Shown: one piece after another, positions 52,200 through 61,334 of the stretch
Numbering within the stretch: the stretch's first letter is position 1
Layout of the letters: every line of letters begins with the position of its first letter
Source: Microtetraspora glauca
GTDB lineage: Bacteria; Actinomycetota; Actinomycetes; Streptosporangiales; Streptosporangiaceae
Length of the DNA: 64,000 bases
Assembly (NCBI GenBank): GCA_001570385.1
Contig: BBYL01000015.1
Coordinates: forward strand, 72,659-136,658
Direction: 5' to 3'
The notes under the pieces: generated by a model
Told to the model about the DNA's origin: nothing
What the model saw: only the letters and a program-made list of their open reading frames with translations
Databases searched by the model: none
Program-made: the position numbers and the translations under genes

Positions 52200-53831
52200 A
52201 TGACAGAAACCGCCGCACCGCCAGGGCGCTCGAAGGAAGTCATGGTGGTCCTGCCCGGCCTCATGCTGGCGATCATGCTGGCGATGCTCGACAACATGAT
52301 CGTCGGCACGGCCATGCCGCGCATCGTCGGCGAGCTGAACGGCCTGGAGTACTTCACCTGGGTGACCACAGCCTACGTCCTCGGGACGACCGTCTCGACG
52401 CCCATCTGGGGGAAGCTGGGCGACCTCTACGGCCGTAAGAACATCTTCCTCGCGTCGATCATCATCTTCCTGGTGGGATCCGCGCTGTGCGGCATGGCGG
52501 GCTCGTCGCTCTTCGGGGGCACGGCGGACGGCATGATCGAGCTCATCGCCTTCCGGGCCGTCCAGGGGCTCGGCGCCGGCGGCCTCATGGTGAACGCGAT
52601 GGCGATCATCGGTGACCTCGTCCCGCCCCGCGAGCGCGGGCAGTACCAGGGCATCATGGCCGCGATCATGTCGCTGGCCATGATCGCGGGACCGCTGGTC
52701 GGCGGTTTCATCACCGACCACCTTGACTGGCGCTGGGCCTTCTACGTGAACCTGCCTCTCGGCGGTATCGCGCTGGTCTGGTTGATCCTCAAGCTGCACC
52801 TGCCGAAGCACCGCACCGAGCACCGCATCGACTGGCTGGGCGCGGCCGTCCTCACCGTCGGCATCACCGCGATCGTGCTGATCACCTCGTGGGGCGGCCA
52901 GGCGCACGGCTACCCGTGGGGTTCCTGGCAGATCCTCGGCCTGGCGGCGCTCGCCGTGGTCTCGCTCGCCGTCTTCCTGCCGATCGAGAAGCGGGCGGCG
53001 GAGCCGATCATGCCGCTGCACGTGTTCGCCGACCGCAACTTCACCCTGATCTCGCTGCTCGGCTTCCTGCTCGGCTTCGCGATGTTCGGCGCGATCAGCT
53101 TCCTGCCGCTGTTCCAGCAGACCGTGCAGGGCGCCACCGCCACCAACTCCGGCCTGCTCCTGCTGCCGATGATGGGCGCGTCGATGGTCGTCTCCCTGTT
53201 CGTCGGCCGCGCCATCACCAAGACCGGGAAGTACAAGATCTACCCGGTCATCGGCGGTGTGGTCATGGCCATCGGCACCTGGCTGCTGTCCCTCCAGGAC
53301 GCGAAGACCAGCACGCTGACGACCGGCCTGTTCATCGCGGTGCTCGGCCTCGGCATGGGCTTCCTGATGCAGACCACCATGCTCATCGCGCAGAACAGCG
53401 TCGAGCAGAAGGACCTCGGCGTCGCGAGCAGCGCCTCCACGTTCTTCCGCTCGATCGGCGGCTCGTTCGGCATCTCGCTGTTCGGCGCCATCTTCAACAA
53501 CAACCTGACGAATCAGCTCACCGAGAAGCTCGGTCCCGAGCTGGCCCATCAGGTCTCGTCCACTGGAGGCCGGATGGACCCAACCACGCTGAGCCGGCTT
53601 CCCCTGCAGATGAAGGACGGGATCCTGGGCGCGCTCGCCGACTCCATCAGCGGGGTCTTCGGGTGGTCGGTCCTGTTCGCCGTGCTCGTCCCGGTCTTGG
53701 CGATCTTCGTGAAGGAGGTCCCCCTGCGCGGTGGCCCCTCCGCTCCGGGAGGCCCCGGCAAGCCCGGAGAGCCAGGGGAGCCCGGAGGTTCGGGGGAGAA
53801 GACCGCGCCGCCGGTGCCGGTCTTCGACTGA
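52200..53831 (+). CDS. MFS drug exporter, EmrB/QacA (DHA2) type
   Basis: Proton-driven multidrug efflux protein of 543 residues with about 14 helices. Early signatures are LAMLDNMIVGTAMPRIVGEL (helix 1) and GKLGDLYGRKNIF (motif A). GFLMQTTMLIAQNSVEQKDLG is near residue 395. A long cytoplasmic Pro/Gly tail with GGPGKPGEPGEPGG follows the last helix. The ATG at 52200 has AAGGGGGA upstream. The divergent TetR is its probable repressor. Confidence 0.92.
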   Translation: MTETAAPPGRSKEVMVVLPGLMLAIMLAMLDNMIVGTAMPRIVGELNGLEYFTWVTTAYVLGTTVSTPIWGKLGDLYGRKNIFLASIIIFLVGSALCGMAGSSLFGGTADGMIELIAFRAVQGLGAGGLMVNAMAIIGDLVPPRERGQYQGIMAAIMSLAMIAGPLVGGFITDHLDWRWAFYVNLPLGGIALVWLILKLHLPKHRTEHRIDWLGAAVLTVGITAIVLITSWGGQAHGYPWGSWQILGLAALAVVSLAVFLPIEKRAAEPIMPLHVFADRNFTLISLLGFLLGFAMFGAISFLPLFQQTVQGATATNSGLLLLPMMGASMVVSLFVGRAITKTGKYKIYPVIGGVVMAIGTWLLSLQDAKTSTLTTGLFIAVLGLGMGFLMQTTMLIAQNSVEQKDLGVASSASTFFRSIGGSFGISLFGAIFNNNLTNQLTEKLGPELAHQVSSTGGRMDPTTLSRLPLQMKDGILGALADSISGVFGWSVLFAVLVPVLAIFVKEVPLRGGPSAPGGPGKPGEPGEPGGSGEKTAPPVPVFD

Positions 53832-53893
53832 CGCGTGACGGCCCGAACCGCACGCCGGCTCTGACGATCTGAGCTGAGCGCCCGGAGCACATC

Positions 53894-53934
53894 CGGTACG
53901 GCTCGCGCCCCACGCAGGGGTGCGAGCCGTACCG
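53894..53934 (+). terminator. Terminator after the MFS exporter
   Basis: An 18-bp stem (53894-53911 with 53917-53934, one G-U pair) and a loop ACGCA. It lies between the exporter and convergent gnd and may serve both. Confidence 0.85.
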
Positions 53935-54007
53935 CGTTCCGGGCGACTTCCAGGCGTCTTCCGGGTGTCTGCTGCGCGTCCTTCCGGGCGTCTTCCGGCG
54001 ATCCCGC

Positions 54008-55429
54008 TCAGGCGGGCCGTTCCTCCCGGTCGCCGGACCAGTCGGTGTGGAACGCGCCCTCCCGGTCGACGCGATGGTAGGTGTGCGCGCCGAAGAAGTC
54101 GCGCAGGCCCTGCACGAGCGCGGCCGGGAGCCGGTCCCGGCGCAGCGCGTCGTAGTACGCGAGCGCGGAGGAGAACCCGGGTGTGGGGACGCCGATAGTC
54201 GCCGCCGTGGCGACGACCCGCCGCCACGAGTCCTGGGCGTCGGCCAGGGCGGAGGCGAACGTCGGGTCCGCCAGCAGGGTCGGCAGGGAGGGGTCGGCGT
54301 CGTAGGCGGTGCGGATCCGGTCGAGGAACCTGGCCCTGATGATGCAGCCGCCCCGCCAGATCGTGGCCATCGCGCCCCGGTCGACGTCCCAGCCGTACTC
54401 CTCGCTCGCCGCGGTGATCTGGTCGAACCCCTGGGCGTACGCGACGATCTTCGAGGCGTAGAGCGCGTGCCGTACGTCGTCGACGAGCTCCGCGCGAGGC
54501 GCGGTGCCCTCCGGGCCGGCGAGGGAACGGGCGGCGGCGCGCTGCCCGGGGTGGCCGGACAGCGAACGCGCGAACACCGCCTCGGCGATGCCGGTCACGG
54601 GTACACCGAGTTCGAGGGCGCTCTGCACGGTCCAGCGGCCGGTGCCCTTCTGCTCCGCCTGGTCGACCACGACGTCCACGAACGGCCGGCCGGTCGCGGC
54701 GTCGGTGTGCCCGAGCACCTCGGCGGTGATCTCGATGAGGTAGGACTCCAGGTCGCCCCTGTTCCACTCGCGGAAGACGTCCGCGATCTCGCTCGGGGAG
54801 AGCCCGAGCGCCTGCCGCAGCAGGTCGTAGGACTCGGCGATGAGCTGCATGTCGGCGTACTCGATGCCGTTGTGCACCATCTTCACGAAGTGCCCGGCGC
54901 CGTCCGGCCCGACGTGCACGCAGCAGGGGGTGCCGTCGACCTTCGCCGCGATGTCCTCGAGCAGCGGCCCGAGCGTCTCGTACGCCTCGGCGGCGCCGCC
55001 GGGCATGATGCTCGGCCCGTTGAGCGCGCCTTCCTCGCCGCCGGAGATGCCGGTCCCGACGAAGTGGAGGCCGCGTTCCCTGAGGGCGGCCTCCCTGCGC
55101 CGGGTGTCCTCGAAGTGCGCGTTGCCGCCGTCGATGATCATGTCGCCGGGCTCCATACGCGCGGCGAGTTCCTCGATCACCGCGTCGGTGGCGGGCCCGG
55201 CCTTGACCATGATGATCGCCTTGCGCGGGCGCCGGAGGGACGAGACGAACTCCTCGACCGACGCGGACGGGACGAAGTCGCCCTCGTGCCCGTGCTCCTC
55301 GATGAGCTGCTTGGTGCGGCTTTCGGTCCGGTTGTGGACCGCGACCACGTGGCCGTGGCGGGCGAAGTTCCTGGCGAGGTTGCGGCCCATCGTGGCCAGC
55401 CCCGTTACTCCGATGTCTGCTGTGCGCAT
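54008..55429 (-). CDS. gnd: 6-phosphogluconate dehydrogenase (decarboxylating)
   Basis: Converts 6-phosphogluconate to ribulose-5-phosphate with NADP+, pentose phosphate pathway. The 473 residues have VTGLATMGRNLARNFARHGH with NRTESRT at 33-39 (Arg/Thr for NADP), GISGGEEGALNGPSIMPGG near 129-147, HFVKMVHNGIEYADMQ with the catalytic Lys near 184, and RPFVDVVVDQAEQKGTGRWT near 250. This is the long, dimeric form. A TAAGAC box seven bases before the ATG hints at a leaderless start. Confidence 0.95.
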   Translation of the reverse strand: MRTADIGVTGLATMGRNLARNFARHGHVVAVHNRTESRTKQLIEEHGHEGDFVPSASVEEFVSSLRRPRKAIIMVKAGPATDAVIEELAARMEPGDMIIDGGNAHFEDTRRREAALRERGLHFVGTGISGGEEGALNGPSIMPGGAAEAYETLGPLLEDIAAKVDGTPCCVHVGPDGAGHFVKMVHNGIEYADMQLIAESYDLLRQALGLSPSEIADVFREWNRGDLESYLIEITAEVLGHTDAATGRPFVDVVVDQAEQKGTGRWTVQSALELGVPVTGIAEAVFARSLSGHPGQRAAARSLAGPEGTAPRAELVDDVRHALYASKIVAYAQGFDQITAASEEYGWDVDRGAMATIWRGGCIIRARFLDRIRTAYDADPSLPTLLADPTFASALADAQDSWRRVVATAATIGVPTPGFSSALAYYDALRRDRLPAALVQGLRDFFGAHTYHRVDREGAFHTDWSGDREERPA

Positions 55430-55678
55430 GGTCCCAGTCTTATCCCATGGCTCGTCCCGGGACGTCGCGTCCCCGCCGCCGTCCGGCCGTACGCGCCTGA
55501 TCAGGCGAGACAGTCAAACCAATCAAACAGATGGGTATTGTGTAGTTATCCGGTCGGTCGTCCTGCCGGAAACGCCGCCGGCTTCCCGATATAAGGGTGG
55601 CGTACAGCCGTGGCGGGGCCGTGAGCTCGCCGGACTCCGGCTGCCCTCGTCGTCATGTGACCAACGGAAGAGATTGAC

Positions 55679-56554
55679 GTGTTCATACCGCAGCCGGACC
55701 GCTCCGTCGTCGCCGTTCCCCCGCCCGGAGACGGCCCCGGATTCTGGGCGGGCGCGCCCAGCGCCGTCCACCGGGACGGCTGGATCTATCTCGCGTACCG
55801 GCTGCGACGCCCCCTCGGTGAAGGGAGGGGCTACGCCGTCGCCGTCGCCAGGTCGGCCGACGGAGAGCGGTTCGAGACCCTCCTCACGATCACCAAGGAG
55901 CAGATGGACACCGAGTCGCTGGAGCGCCCCACCCTCGTGGTGACGCCGGAAGGCGGCTGGCGCCTGTACCTGAGCTGCGCGACCTACGGCACCAAACACT
56001 GGCGGGTGGAGGTCGTCGAGGCCGCCGACCCGGCGGCCTTCGACCCGGCCACCTCCCGCGTCGTGCTGCCCGGCGACCTCAAGACCGGCGTCAAGGACCC
56101 GGTGATCGTTCACCGGGACGGCCTGTGGCACCTGTGGGCGTCCTGCCATCCGCTGGAGGACCCGCGGGAGGCCGACCAGATGGTCACCGACTACGCCACC
56201 AGCCACGACGGCCTGGCGTGGACCTGGCACGGCACCGCCCTCGACCGTCGTCCCGGTGCCTGGGACTCCCGCGGCGTACGGGTGAGCGCCGTGCGCTTCG
56301 ACGGCGACGGCGCCGTCACCGCCTACTACGACGGCCGGGCGTCGGCGGCGGAGAACTACGAGGAGCGCACCGGCGTCGCGACCGGCCCCGACCCCTCGAC
56401 CCTGACGGCCAACGGCTCGGCGCCCGCGGCGTCCGGTCACGCCGGGGGAGGGCTGCGCTACCTGGACATCGTCCCCGTCCCCGGCGGACACCGGCTCTAC
56501 TACGAGCTCACCCGCGCCGACGGCGCCCACGAGCTCCGCACCGAACTGCGCTGA
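55679..56554 (+). CDS. GH43/GH32-like five-bladed propeller protein
   Basis: Protein of 291 residues resembling the beta-propeller of glycoside hydrolase families 43/62/32/68. Blocks include FWAGAPSAVHRDGWIYLAYR, RPTLVVTPEGGWRLYLSCA, VKDPVIVHRDGLWHLWASCH and TAYYDGRASAAENYEERTG. It has no signal peptide, so it may act on an intracellular sugar. The GTG at 55679 has GGAAGAGA seven bases upstream. Its stop is the first TGA of a 14-bp tandem repeat. Catalytic residues cannot be confirmed by eye; a non-enzymatic role is possible. Confidence 0.7.
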   Translation: MFIPQPDRSVVAVPPPGDGPGFWAGAPSAVHRDGWIYLAYRLRRPLGEGRGYAVAVARSADGERFETLLTITKEQMDTESLERPTLVVTPEGGWRLYLSCATYGTKHWRVEVVEAADPAAFDPATSRVVLPGDLKTGVKDPVIVHRDGLWHLWASCHPLEDPREADQMVTDYATSHDGLAWTWHGTALDRRPGAWDSRGVRVSAVRFDGDGAVTAYYDGRASAAENYEERTGVATGPDPSTLTANGSAPAASGHAGGGLRYLDIVPVPGGHRLYYELTRADGAHELRTELR

Positions 56555-56635
56555 CCGTTCCGCGTTGACCGTTCCGCGTTGACTGTTCCGCGTTGACTGT
56601 TCCGCGTTGACTGTTCCGTGCTGACTGTTCCGCGG
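56552..56635. repeat. 14-bp tandem repeat, six copies, starting at a stop codon
   Basis: Units TGACCGTTCCGCGT (two) then TGACTGTTCCGCGT (two) and two variants run from 56552 to 56635. The first TGA is the stop of the propeller gene, so each unit carries a stop in register. Confidence 0.92.
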
Positions 56636-56693
56636 TGAACGGGAGCCGCCCCGAGCGGTTCGGGTGGCCCGGGGCGGGCTGGGGGCGGGCGGG

Positions 56694-57662
56694 TCACTCT
56701 CCTTTGGGGCGGCCGTTGCGCGCCTGCCGCTGCCCGGTGGGCCGGACGCCCACCAGGCCGCCCGACCGCTCCCTGGGGCGCAGCCAGTCGCTGAAGTCCT
56801 CCTCCGTCACGTCCTGGAGGAGGGCGATGTCGGCGGCGAAGTAGGACAGCAACTCCTGCCGCTGCGCCCAGGTGAGCGGCTCGCGCGCGCGTCCCTTACG
56901 TTGCAGCACCCGCTCCAGGGGCGTCGTCAGGGACTGCCCCACCACCCGGTCGCCCAGCCGTACGAGCTGGGACAGGACGCGGTGCCTGCGGCCTTCCGGC
57001 GGGTGGACCGTGACGTTCTCGCGCGGCACCTCGCCGACGAGCCCCTGCTCCACGCCGAGGAACGCGCAGATACGGTCGAGCGCGACCTCCGGCCGGTCCA
57101 CCAGGTCGCGGTAGCGGAACACCAGAACCTGCTCGCGAGGGAACAACGTGTAGAGGTGCCGCAACTGCGCGCCGTACCGGCCGAGCCCGACGTAGTGCCA
57201 GAACGGCGCCCACCCGGCGGCGACGCGGCGGCCCTCCTCGGCGCAGGCCAGGACCACGTCGTCGATCGGCTCCAGTCCCGCGGACCAGAGGTGGGTCCAG
57301 TTCGAGTGCGCCCGTTCGACGGGATCGCGCAGCACGACGATCAGCCTCGCCCGTGGGATCAGCGCGTGGATGCGCCGCTGCGCGGCCAGGTCGTACAGGT
57401 AGAACGGAGTGGACTCGCCGCGCAGCGCGCCCGGGGGAGCGCCGTCGAAGAGGGCCTCGTAGTCCGCGCGCCGCCACACGTGCTCGCGGTAGGTCTCCGC
57501 GTCGCCGGGTCCGCCCCGCGTCGGCGGCGGCCCGTCCGTGAGGAAGAACTTCGGTTCCTTGACCGCCGACATGTGCAGTCCCGGATGGCGGGCCAGGGCG
57601 CTGTGCAGCGCCGTCGTCGCGGCCTTGGGCACCCCGATCACCAGGAAGTCCGGCAGGGACAT
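56694..57662 (-). CDS. Sulfotransferase
   Basis: PAPS-dependent sulfotransferase of 322 residues. The 5'-phosphosulfate loop VIGVPKAATTALHSAL is at residues 8-23 and the 3'-phosphate site LIVVLRDPVERAHSNWTH near 106-123; ESTPFYLYD and FRYRDLVDRPEVALDRICAFL are also typical of the heparan-sulfate-type group. GAGGAGG precedes the ATG. The acceptor is unknown. The last residues are Arg-rich. Confidence 0.88.
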   Translation of the reverse strand: MSLPDFLVIGVPKAATTALHSALARHPGLHMSAVKEPKFFLTDGPPPTRGGPGDAETYREHVWRRADYEALFDGAPPGALRGESTPFYLYDLAAQRRIHALIPRARLIVVLRDPVERAHSNWTHLWSAGLEPIDDVVLACAEEGRRVAAGWAPFWHYVGLGRYGAQLRHLYTLFPREQVLVFRYRDLVDRPEVALDRICAFLGVEQGLVGEVPRENVTVHPPEGRRHRVLSQLVRLGDRVVGQSLTTPLERVLQRKGRAREPLTWAQRQELLSYFAADIALLQDVTEEDFSDWLRPRERSGGLVGVRPTGQRQARNGRPKGE

Positions 57663-57681
57663 CGCCGCCTCCTCTCCACAG

Positions 57682-57706
57682 TTTTCCTACAAATTTAGTT
57701 GGAAAA
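57682..57706. promoter_or_regulatory. AT-rich palindrome upstream of the sulfotransferase
   Basis: TTTTCC-N13-GGAAAA with an imperfect palindrome CCTACAAATTTAGTTGG inside. It is by far the most AT-rich spot nearby and sits 20 bp before the gene, so it is a likely promoter-operator. Confidence 0.5.
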
Positions 57707-58038
57707 GCTGGTTTTCTGGAAGGAGTGGCGTCGCGGGAGTATCGCGCGGCCCGCGTTCGCCGGCGAACGCGCCGGAATCCGGCCTTGACCCTGGACCTTC
57801 CCCAACGCCCACGAACATGTCCCCGGGTCCTCGCCGTCCGCGCCGCGGAATACGGTCTTCGCAGGTGCCGCGCTCTGAGGCGCGGGCTCCGGGACGTCGC
57901 GTCCGGGACATGCCCGAGCCGCCTCATGGCAACGTTCGGCCAAGGAATCGTCGCGGCGCCCCAGGCGGGTGAATCGTCCCCAAATGCGGGGGTATGGGCG
58001 CGGACCGCATGGACGTCATCCGTAAGAGGTCGCAGGCC
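57707..58038. other. Intergenic region, nothing further seen
   Basis: About 330 bases between the sulfotransferase promoter and the membrane protein. Open frames are Arg/Pro/Gly-rich and unsupported. Confidence 0.5.
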
Positions 58039-58578
58039 ATGACACGTACGACACCGACACGCGTCCCCGCGCCGACCGCGGGCGCCGAAGCACCGCCGCA
58101 ACCTCGGAAGGAGAGCGGCAGGAGACCGATCATCCGCGCCGCGGTCCGCGGCGCGATCGGCGCCATGGCGATGTCCGGCCTGCGGCAGGCCATGGTCGCG
58201 CTGGGCCTGGTCGAGAGGGTGCCTCCGGAGTCCCTACTCAGGCGCATCGTCCCCTCGATCTTCCACAGCGTCCCGCCCCGGCGGCGGCCCGCCCTGGTCG
58301 AGTTCGCGCACTGGACGTACGGCGCCGCCGGCGGAGCGGTCTTCGGGGCACTGCCCCGGGCGATACGCGAGCGCCCATGGGCGGGCCCGGTGTACGGCCT
58401 GCTCGTCTGGGGGGCGTTCGAGGGCGCCCTCGCCCCCGCCGTCGGACTGGCCCAGGAGAAGAGCCATGACCCGGTCGAGCGGTCGATGCTGCTGGTCGAC
58501 CACCTGCTCTACGGGGTCGTCGTGGCGGCCTCACCCTGGCCACACCACGACACGCCCGTCACGGAGGACGAGTGGTGA
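58039..58578 (+). CDS. Membrane protein, YagU-like
   Basis: Protein of 179 residues with three to four membrane segments: RAAVRGAIGAMAMSGLRQA, YGAAGGAVFGALPRAIR, GPVYGLLVWGAFEGALAPA and VDHLLYGVVVAASPW. The pattern resembles the YagU/DUF1440 group of inner membrane proteins of unknown function. The ATG at 58039 with AAGAGG upstream is preferred; the frame has earlier ATGs at 57994 and 58009 without ribosome sites. Confidence 0.6.
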   Translation: MTRTTPTRVPAPTAGAEAPPQPRKESGRRPIIRAAVRGAIGAMAMSGLRQAMVALGLVERVPPESLLRRIVPSIFHSVPPRRRPALVEFAHWTYGAAGGAVFGALPRAIRERPWAGPVYGLLVWGAFEGALAPAVGLAQEKSHDPVERSMLLVDHLLYGVVVAASPWPHHDTPVTEDEW

Positions 58579-58740
58579 CCCACCCGGCGAACGTGAATCC
58601 GCGCGTCTGACCCGCGTATCTGTGACGTGTGCCTGATCCGCGCGTGAACTCGTGCGGGGAATTCGTGCCCGAATTCCTGGGGCGAATCCGCCGAACGCGT
58701 CTTCGAGGGACCAGGTAGCCCCGGGCATCCGGGAGAATGG

Positions 58741-60486
58741 ATGACCAGGGTTCAGAGAAAGGGTGCGTCGATCGTGGCTGGAAGTTCCGAGACCGACTGG
58801 GTCTCCCGTTTCGCGGACGAGGTCATCGCCGAGGCGGAGCGTCGCGCGCCCGGGAAAGCCATCGTCTGCGCGTCCGGTCTCAGCCCGTCCGGCCCCATCC
58901 ATCTCGGGAACCTGCGCGAGGTCATGACCCCGCACCTCGTCGCCGACGAGATCCGCCGCCGCGGACACGAGTGCGTGCACATCATCTCCTGGGACGACTA
59001 CGACCGGTTCCGCAAGGTCCCGGCCGGCATCGACCCCGCGTGGGCGGAGCACATCGGCAAGCCGCTGACCTCCGTGCCCGCACCGGCCGGCAGCCCGTAC
59101 GCCAACTGGGCCGAGCACTTCAAGGCGCCCATGATCGAGGCGCTCCAGGCGATGGGCATCGAGTTCCACGCCATCAGCCAGACATGGAAGTACACCTCCG
59201 GTGCCTACCGTGAGCAGATCCTCCTCGCGATGCGCGAGCGCCACAGGATCGACGCCATCCTCGACCGCTACCGGACGAAGGACAAGGCCGCGTCTCCGGC
59301 GGCCAAGCAGACCCCGGTGGACGAGGCCGAGGCCGCCGCCGTCGAGGGTTCCGGCGCGGCGAGCGAGGACGACGGCACCGCCGCGGCCGGCTACTTCCCG
59401 TACAAGCCGTACTGCACGGCCTGCGAGCGCGACCTGACCACGGTCACCTCCTACGACGACGAGACCACCGAGCTGGCCTACACCTGCGTCTGCGGCTTCT
59501 CCGAGGTCGTCCGGCTGTCGGAGCACAACCGGGGCAAGCTGGTGTGGAAGGTCGACTGGCCGATGCGCTGGAACTACGAGGGCGTCGTCTTCGAGCCCTC
59601 CGGCGTGGACCACTCCTCGCCCGGCTCCTCGTTCGTCGTCGGCGGCCAGATCGTCAGGGAGGTCTTCGGCGGCGAGCAGCCGATCGGCCCCATGTACGCC
59701 TTCGTCGGCATCAGCGGCATGGCCAAGATGAGCAGCTCCAAGGGCGGCGTGCCCACGCCCGCCGACGCGCTGGAGATCATGGAGGCGCCCCTGCTGCGCT
59801 GGCTGTACGCCCGCCGCAAGCCCAACCAGTCCTTCAAGATCGCATTCGACCAGGAGATCCAGCGCCTCTACGACGAGTGGGACGCGCTGGAGCGCAAGGT
59901 CGCGGACGGCACGGCGCTTCCCGCCGACGTCGCGGCGCACACGCGGGCGATCGGCACCGCCTCCGGTCCGCTGGTCACCACCCCGAGGCCGGTGCCGTAC
60001 CGCACGCTGGCCTCCGTGGTGGACGTCTCCGCCGGGGACGGCGAGCAGACCCTGCGCATCCTGCGGGATCTCGACCCCGCCGATCCGATCGACTCCCTGG
60101 ACGAGGTCAGGCCCCGGCTCGACCGGGCGGCCCACTGGATCACCACCCAGGTGCCGGCCGACCAGCGCACCCGTGTGCGGGACGAGCCCGACACGGAGCT
60201 GCTCGAGTCCCTCGGCGACGCCGAGCGGGAGTCGCTCCGGCTGCTGCTGGACGGGCTCGACGACCACTGGTCGCTTGACCTGCTGACCACCCTCGTCTAC
60301 AGCGTGCCCAAGCTGCAGGCGGGCCTGGCGGCCGACGCGAAGCCCACGCCGGAGTTGAAGGCCGCCCAGCGTGCCTTCTTCGCGTTGCTGTACCGGCTGC
60401 TGGTCGGGCGTGACACCGGCCCGCGCCTGCCGACGCTGCTCCTCGCGGTCGGCGCCGACCGGGTGCGCAAGCTGCTCGGCGCCTGA
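58741..60486 (+). CDS. lysS: Lysyl-tRNA synthetase, class I
   Basis: Charges tRNA-Lys with lysine; this is the archaeal-type class I enzyme rather than the usual bacterial class II. The 581 residues have SGLSPSGPIHLGNLREV near residue 41-57 (HIGH) and MAKMSSSKGGVPTP near 330 (KMSKS). A zinc-like knuckle CTACERDL and CVCGF lies at 223-250. The ATG at 58741 follows GGGAG by five bases; an in-frame GTG at 58774 is possible. Many Streptomyces also encode both classes; the class II gene is not in the window. Confidence 0.93.
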   Translation: MTRVQRKGASIVAGSSETDWVSRFADEVIAEAERRAPGKAIVCASGLSPSGPIHLGNLREVMTPHLVADEIRRRGHECVHIISWDDYDRFRKVPAGIDPAWAEHIGKPLTSVPAPAGSPYANWAEHFKAPMIEALQAMGIEFHAISQTWKYTSGAYREQILLAMRERHRIDAILDRYRTKDKAASPAAKQTPVDEAEAAAVEGSGAASEDDGTAAAGYFPYKPYCTACERDLTTVTSYDDETTELAYTCVCGFSEVVRLSEHNRGKLVWKVDWPMRWNYEGVVFEPSGVDHSSPGSSFVVGGQIVREVFGGEQPIGPMYAFVGISGMAKMSSSKGGVPTPADALEIMEAPLLRWLYARRKPNQSFKIAFDQEIQRLYDEWDALERKVADGTALPADVAAHTRAIGTASGPLVTTPRPVPYRTLASVVDVSAGDGEQTLRILRDLDPADPIDSLDEVRPRLDRAAHWITTQVPADQRTRVRDEPDTELLESLGDAERESLRLLLDGLDDHWSLDLLTTLVYSVPKLQAGLAADAKPTPELKAAQRAFFALLYRLLVGRDTGPRLPTLLLAVGADRVRKLLGA

Positions 60487-60494
60487 GTCCGGCC

Positions 60495-60529
60495 GTCGCG
60501 GCCCGGGGGCGTCACCCCGGGCCCGCGAC
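60495..60529 (+). terminator. Hairpin between lysS and the SDR gene
   Basis: GTCGCGGCCCGGGG pairs with CCCCGGGCCCGCGAC with one bulged base. It lies between convergent genes and may end both transcripts; there is no U-tract. Confidence 0.6.
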
Positions 60530-60535
60530 GCGGTG

Positions 60536-61294
60536 TCAGCGCGCTCCGCCGTTGACGTAGAGCGTCTGGCCGCTGACGTAGGACGCCTCATCGCTGGCGA
60601 GGAACGCGATGACGGAGGCCACCTCGCCGGGTTGCCCCACGCGACGCAGCGGCGTCGCCTGGGCGGCCCGATCCTGGTGGTCCTCGACCGTTGAGCCGAC
60701 GCGCCGCGCCGTGGCGGCCGTCATCGCGGTGGAGATGTAGCCGGGAGCGACGGCGTTGACGTTGATGTTGAACGGGCCGAGCTCGATCGCCAGCGTGGCG
60801 GTGAGCCCCTGCACCCCGGCCTTGGCCGCGGCGTAGTTCGCCTGGCCCCGCGCCCCCAGGGCCGATCGGCTGCTGAGGCTGACGATCTTCCCGTACCGCG
60901 CCTCCACCATGTACTTCTGGGCCGCCTGGCAGCACAGGTAGACGCTGGTGAGGTTCGTGGCGAGCACGGAGTCCCAGTCGCCGCGGCTCATCTTGAACAG
61001 CAGGTTGTCGCGGGTGATCCCCGCGTTGTTGACCAGAATGTCCAGGCCGCCGAACTCGTCGGCCACCCGGCCGGTCATCTCGGTCACCGCGGCCTCGTCG
61101 GTGACGTCGCAGGCGAAGGCTCCGGCGGTCCCGCCGGTCTCCCTGATCTGGCGCGCCACCACCTCCGCGCGGTCGAGCTGGAGGTCTACCACGGCCACCC
61201 TCGCCCCCTGCGCGGCGAGCAGGGTGGCGGTCGCCGCTCCGATGCCCTGGGCCGCGCCCGTCACGATGGCGGTCCGGTTCTGGAATCTGGTCAC
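60536..61294 (-). CDS. SDR oxidoreductase, FabG-like
   Basis: Short-chain dehydrogenase of 252 residues, close to 3-oxoacyl-reductases. It has TGAAQGIGAATATLLA near 12, NNAGITRDNLL near 88, SLSSRSALGARGQANYAAAKAG with Ser near 139 and Tyr/Lys near 152-156, and VSGQTLYVNGGAR at the end. It lies 40 bp after the acyl-CoA dehydrogenase in the same operon, so it probably acts in fatty-acid or related acyl degradation, reducing or oxidising a 3-hydroxyacyl intermediate. Confidence 0.88.
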   Translation of the reverse strand: MTRFQNRTAIVTGAAQGIGAATATLLAAQGARVAVVDLQLDRAEVVARQIRETGGTAGAFACDVTDEAAVTEMTGRVADEFGGLDILVNNAGITRDNLLFKMSRGDWDSVLATNLTSVYLCCQAAQKYMVEARYGKIVSLSSRSALGARGQANYAAAKAGVQGLTATLAIELGPFNINVNAVAPGYISTAMTAATARRVGSTVEDHQDRAAQATPLRRVGQPGEVASVIAFLASDEASYVSGQTLYVNGGAR

Positions 61295-61334
61295 TATCGG
61301 TTCTCCTCGCGTTTCGCGGGTCGGGATGTGCGGA

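Noticed and set aside
56552..56635. CRISPR array or IS end repeats
   Set aside because: Period is 14 bp without spacers, and there are no cas or transposase genes.
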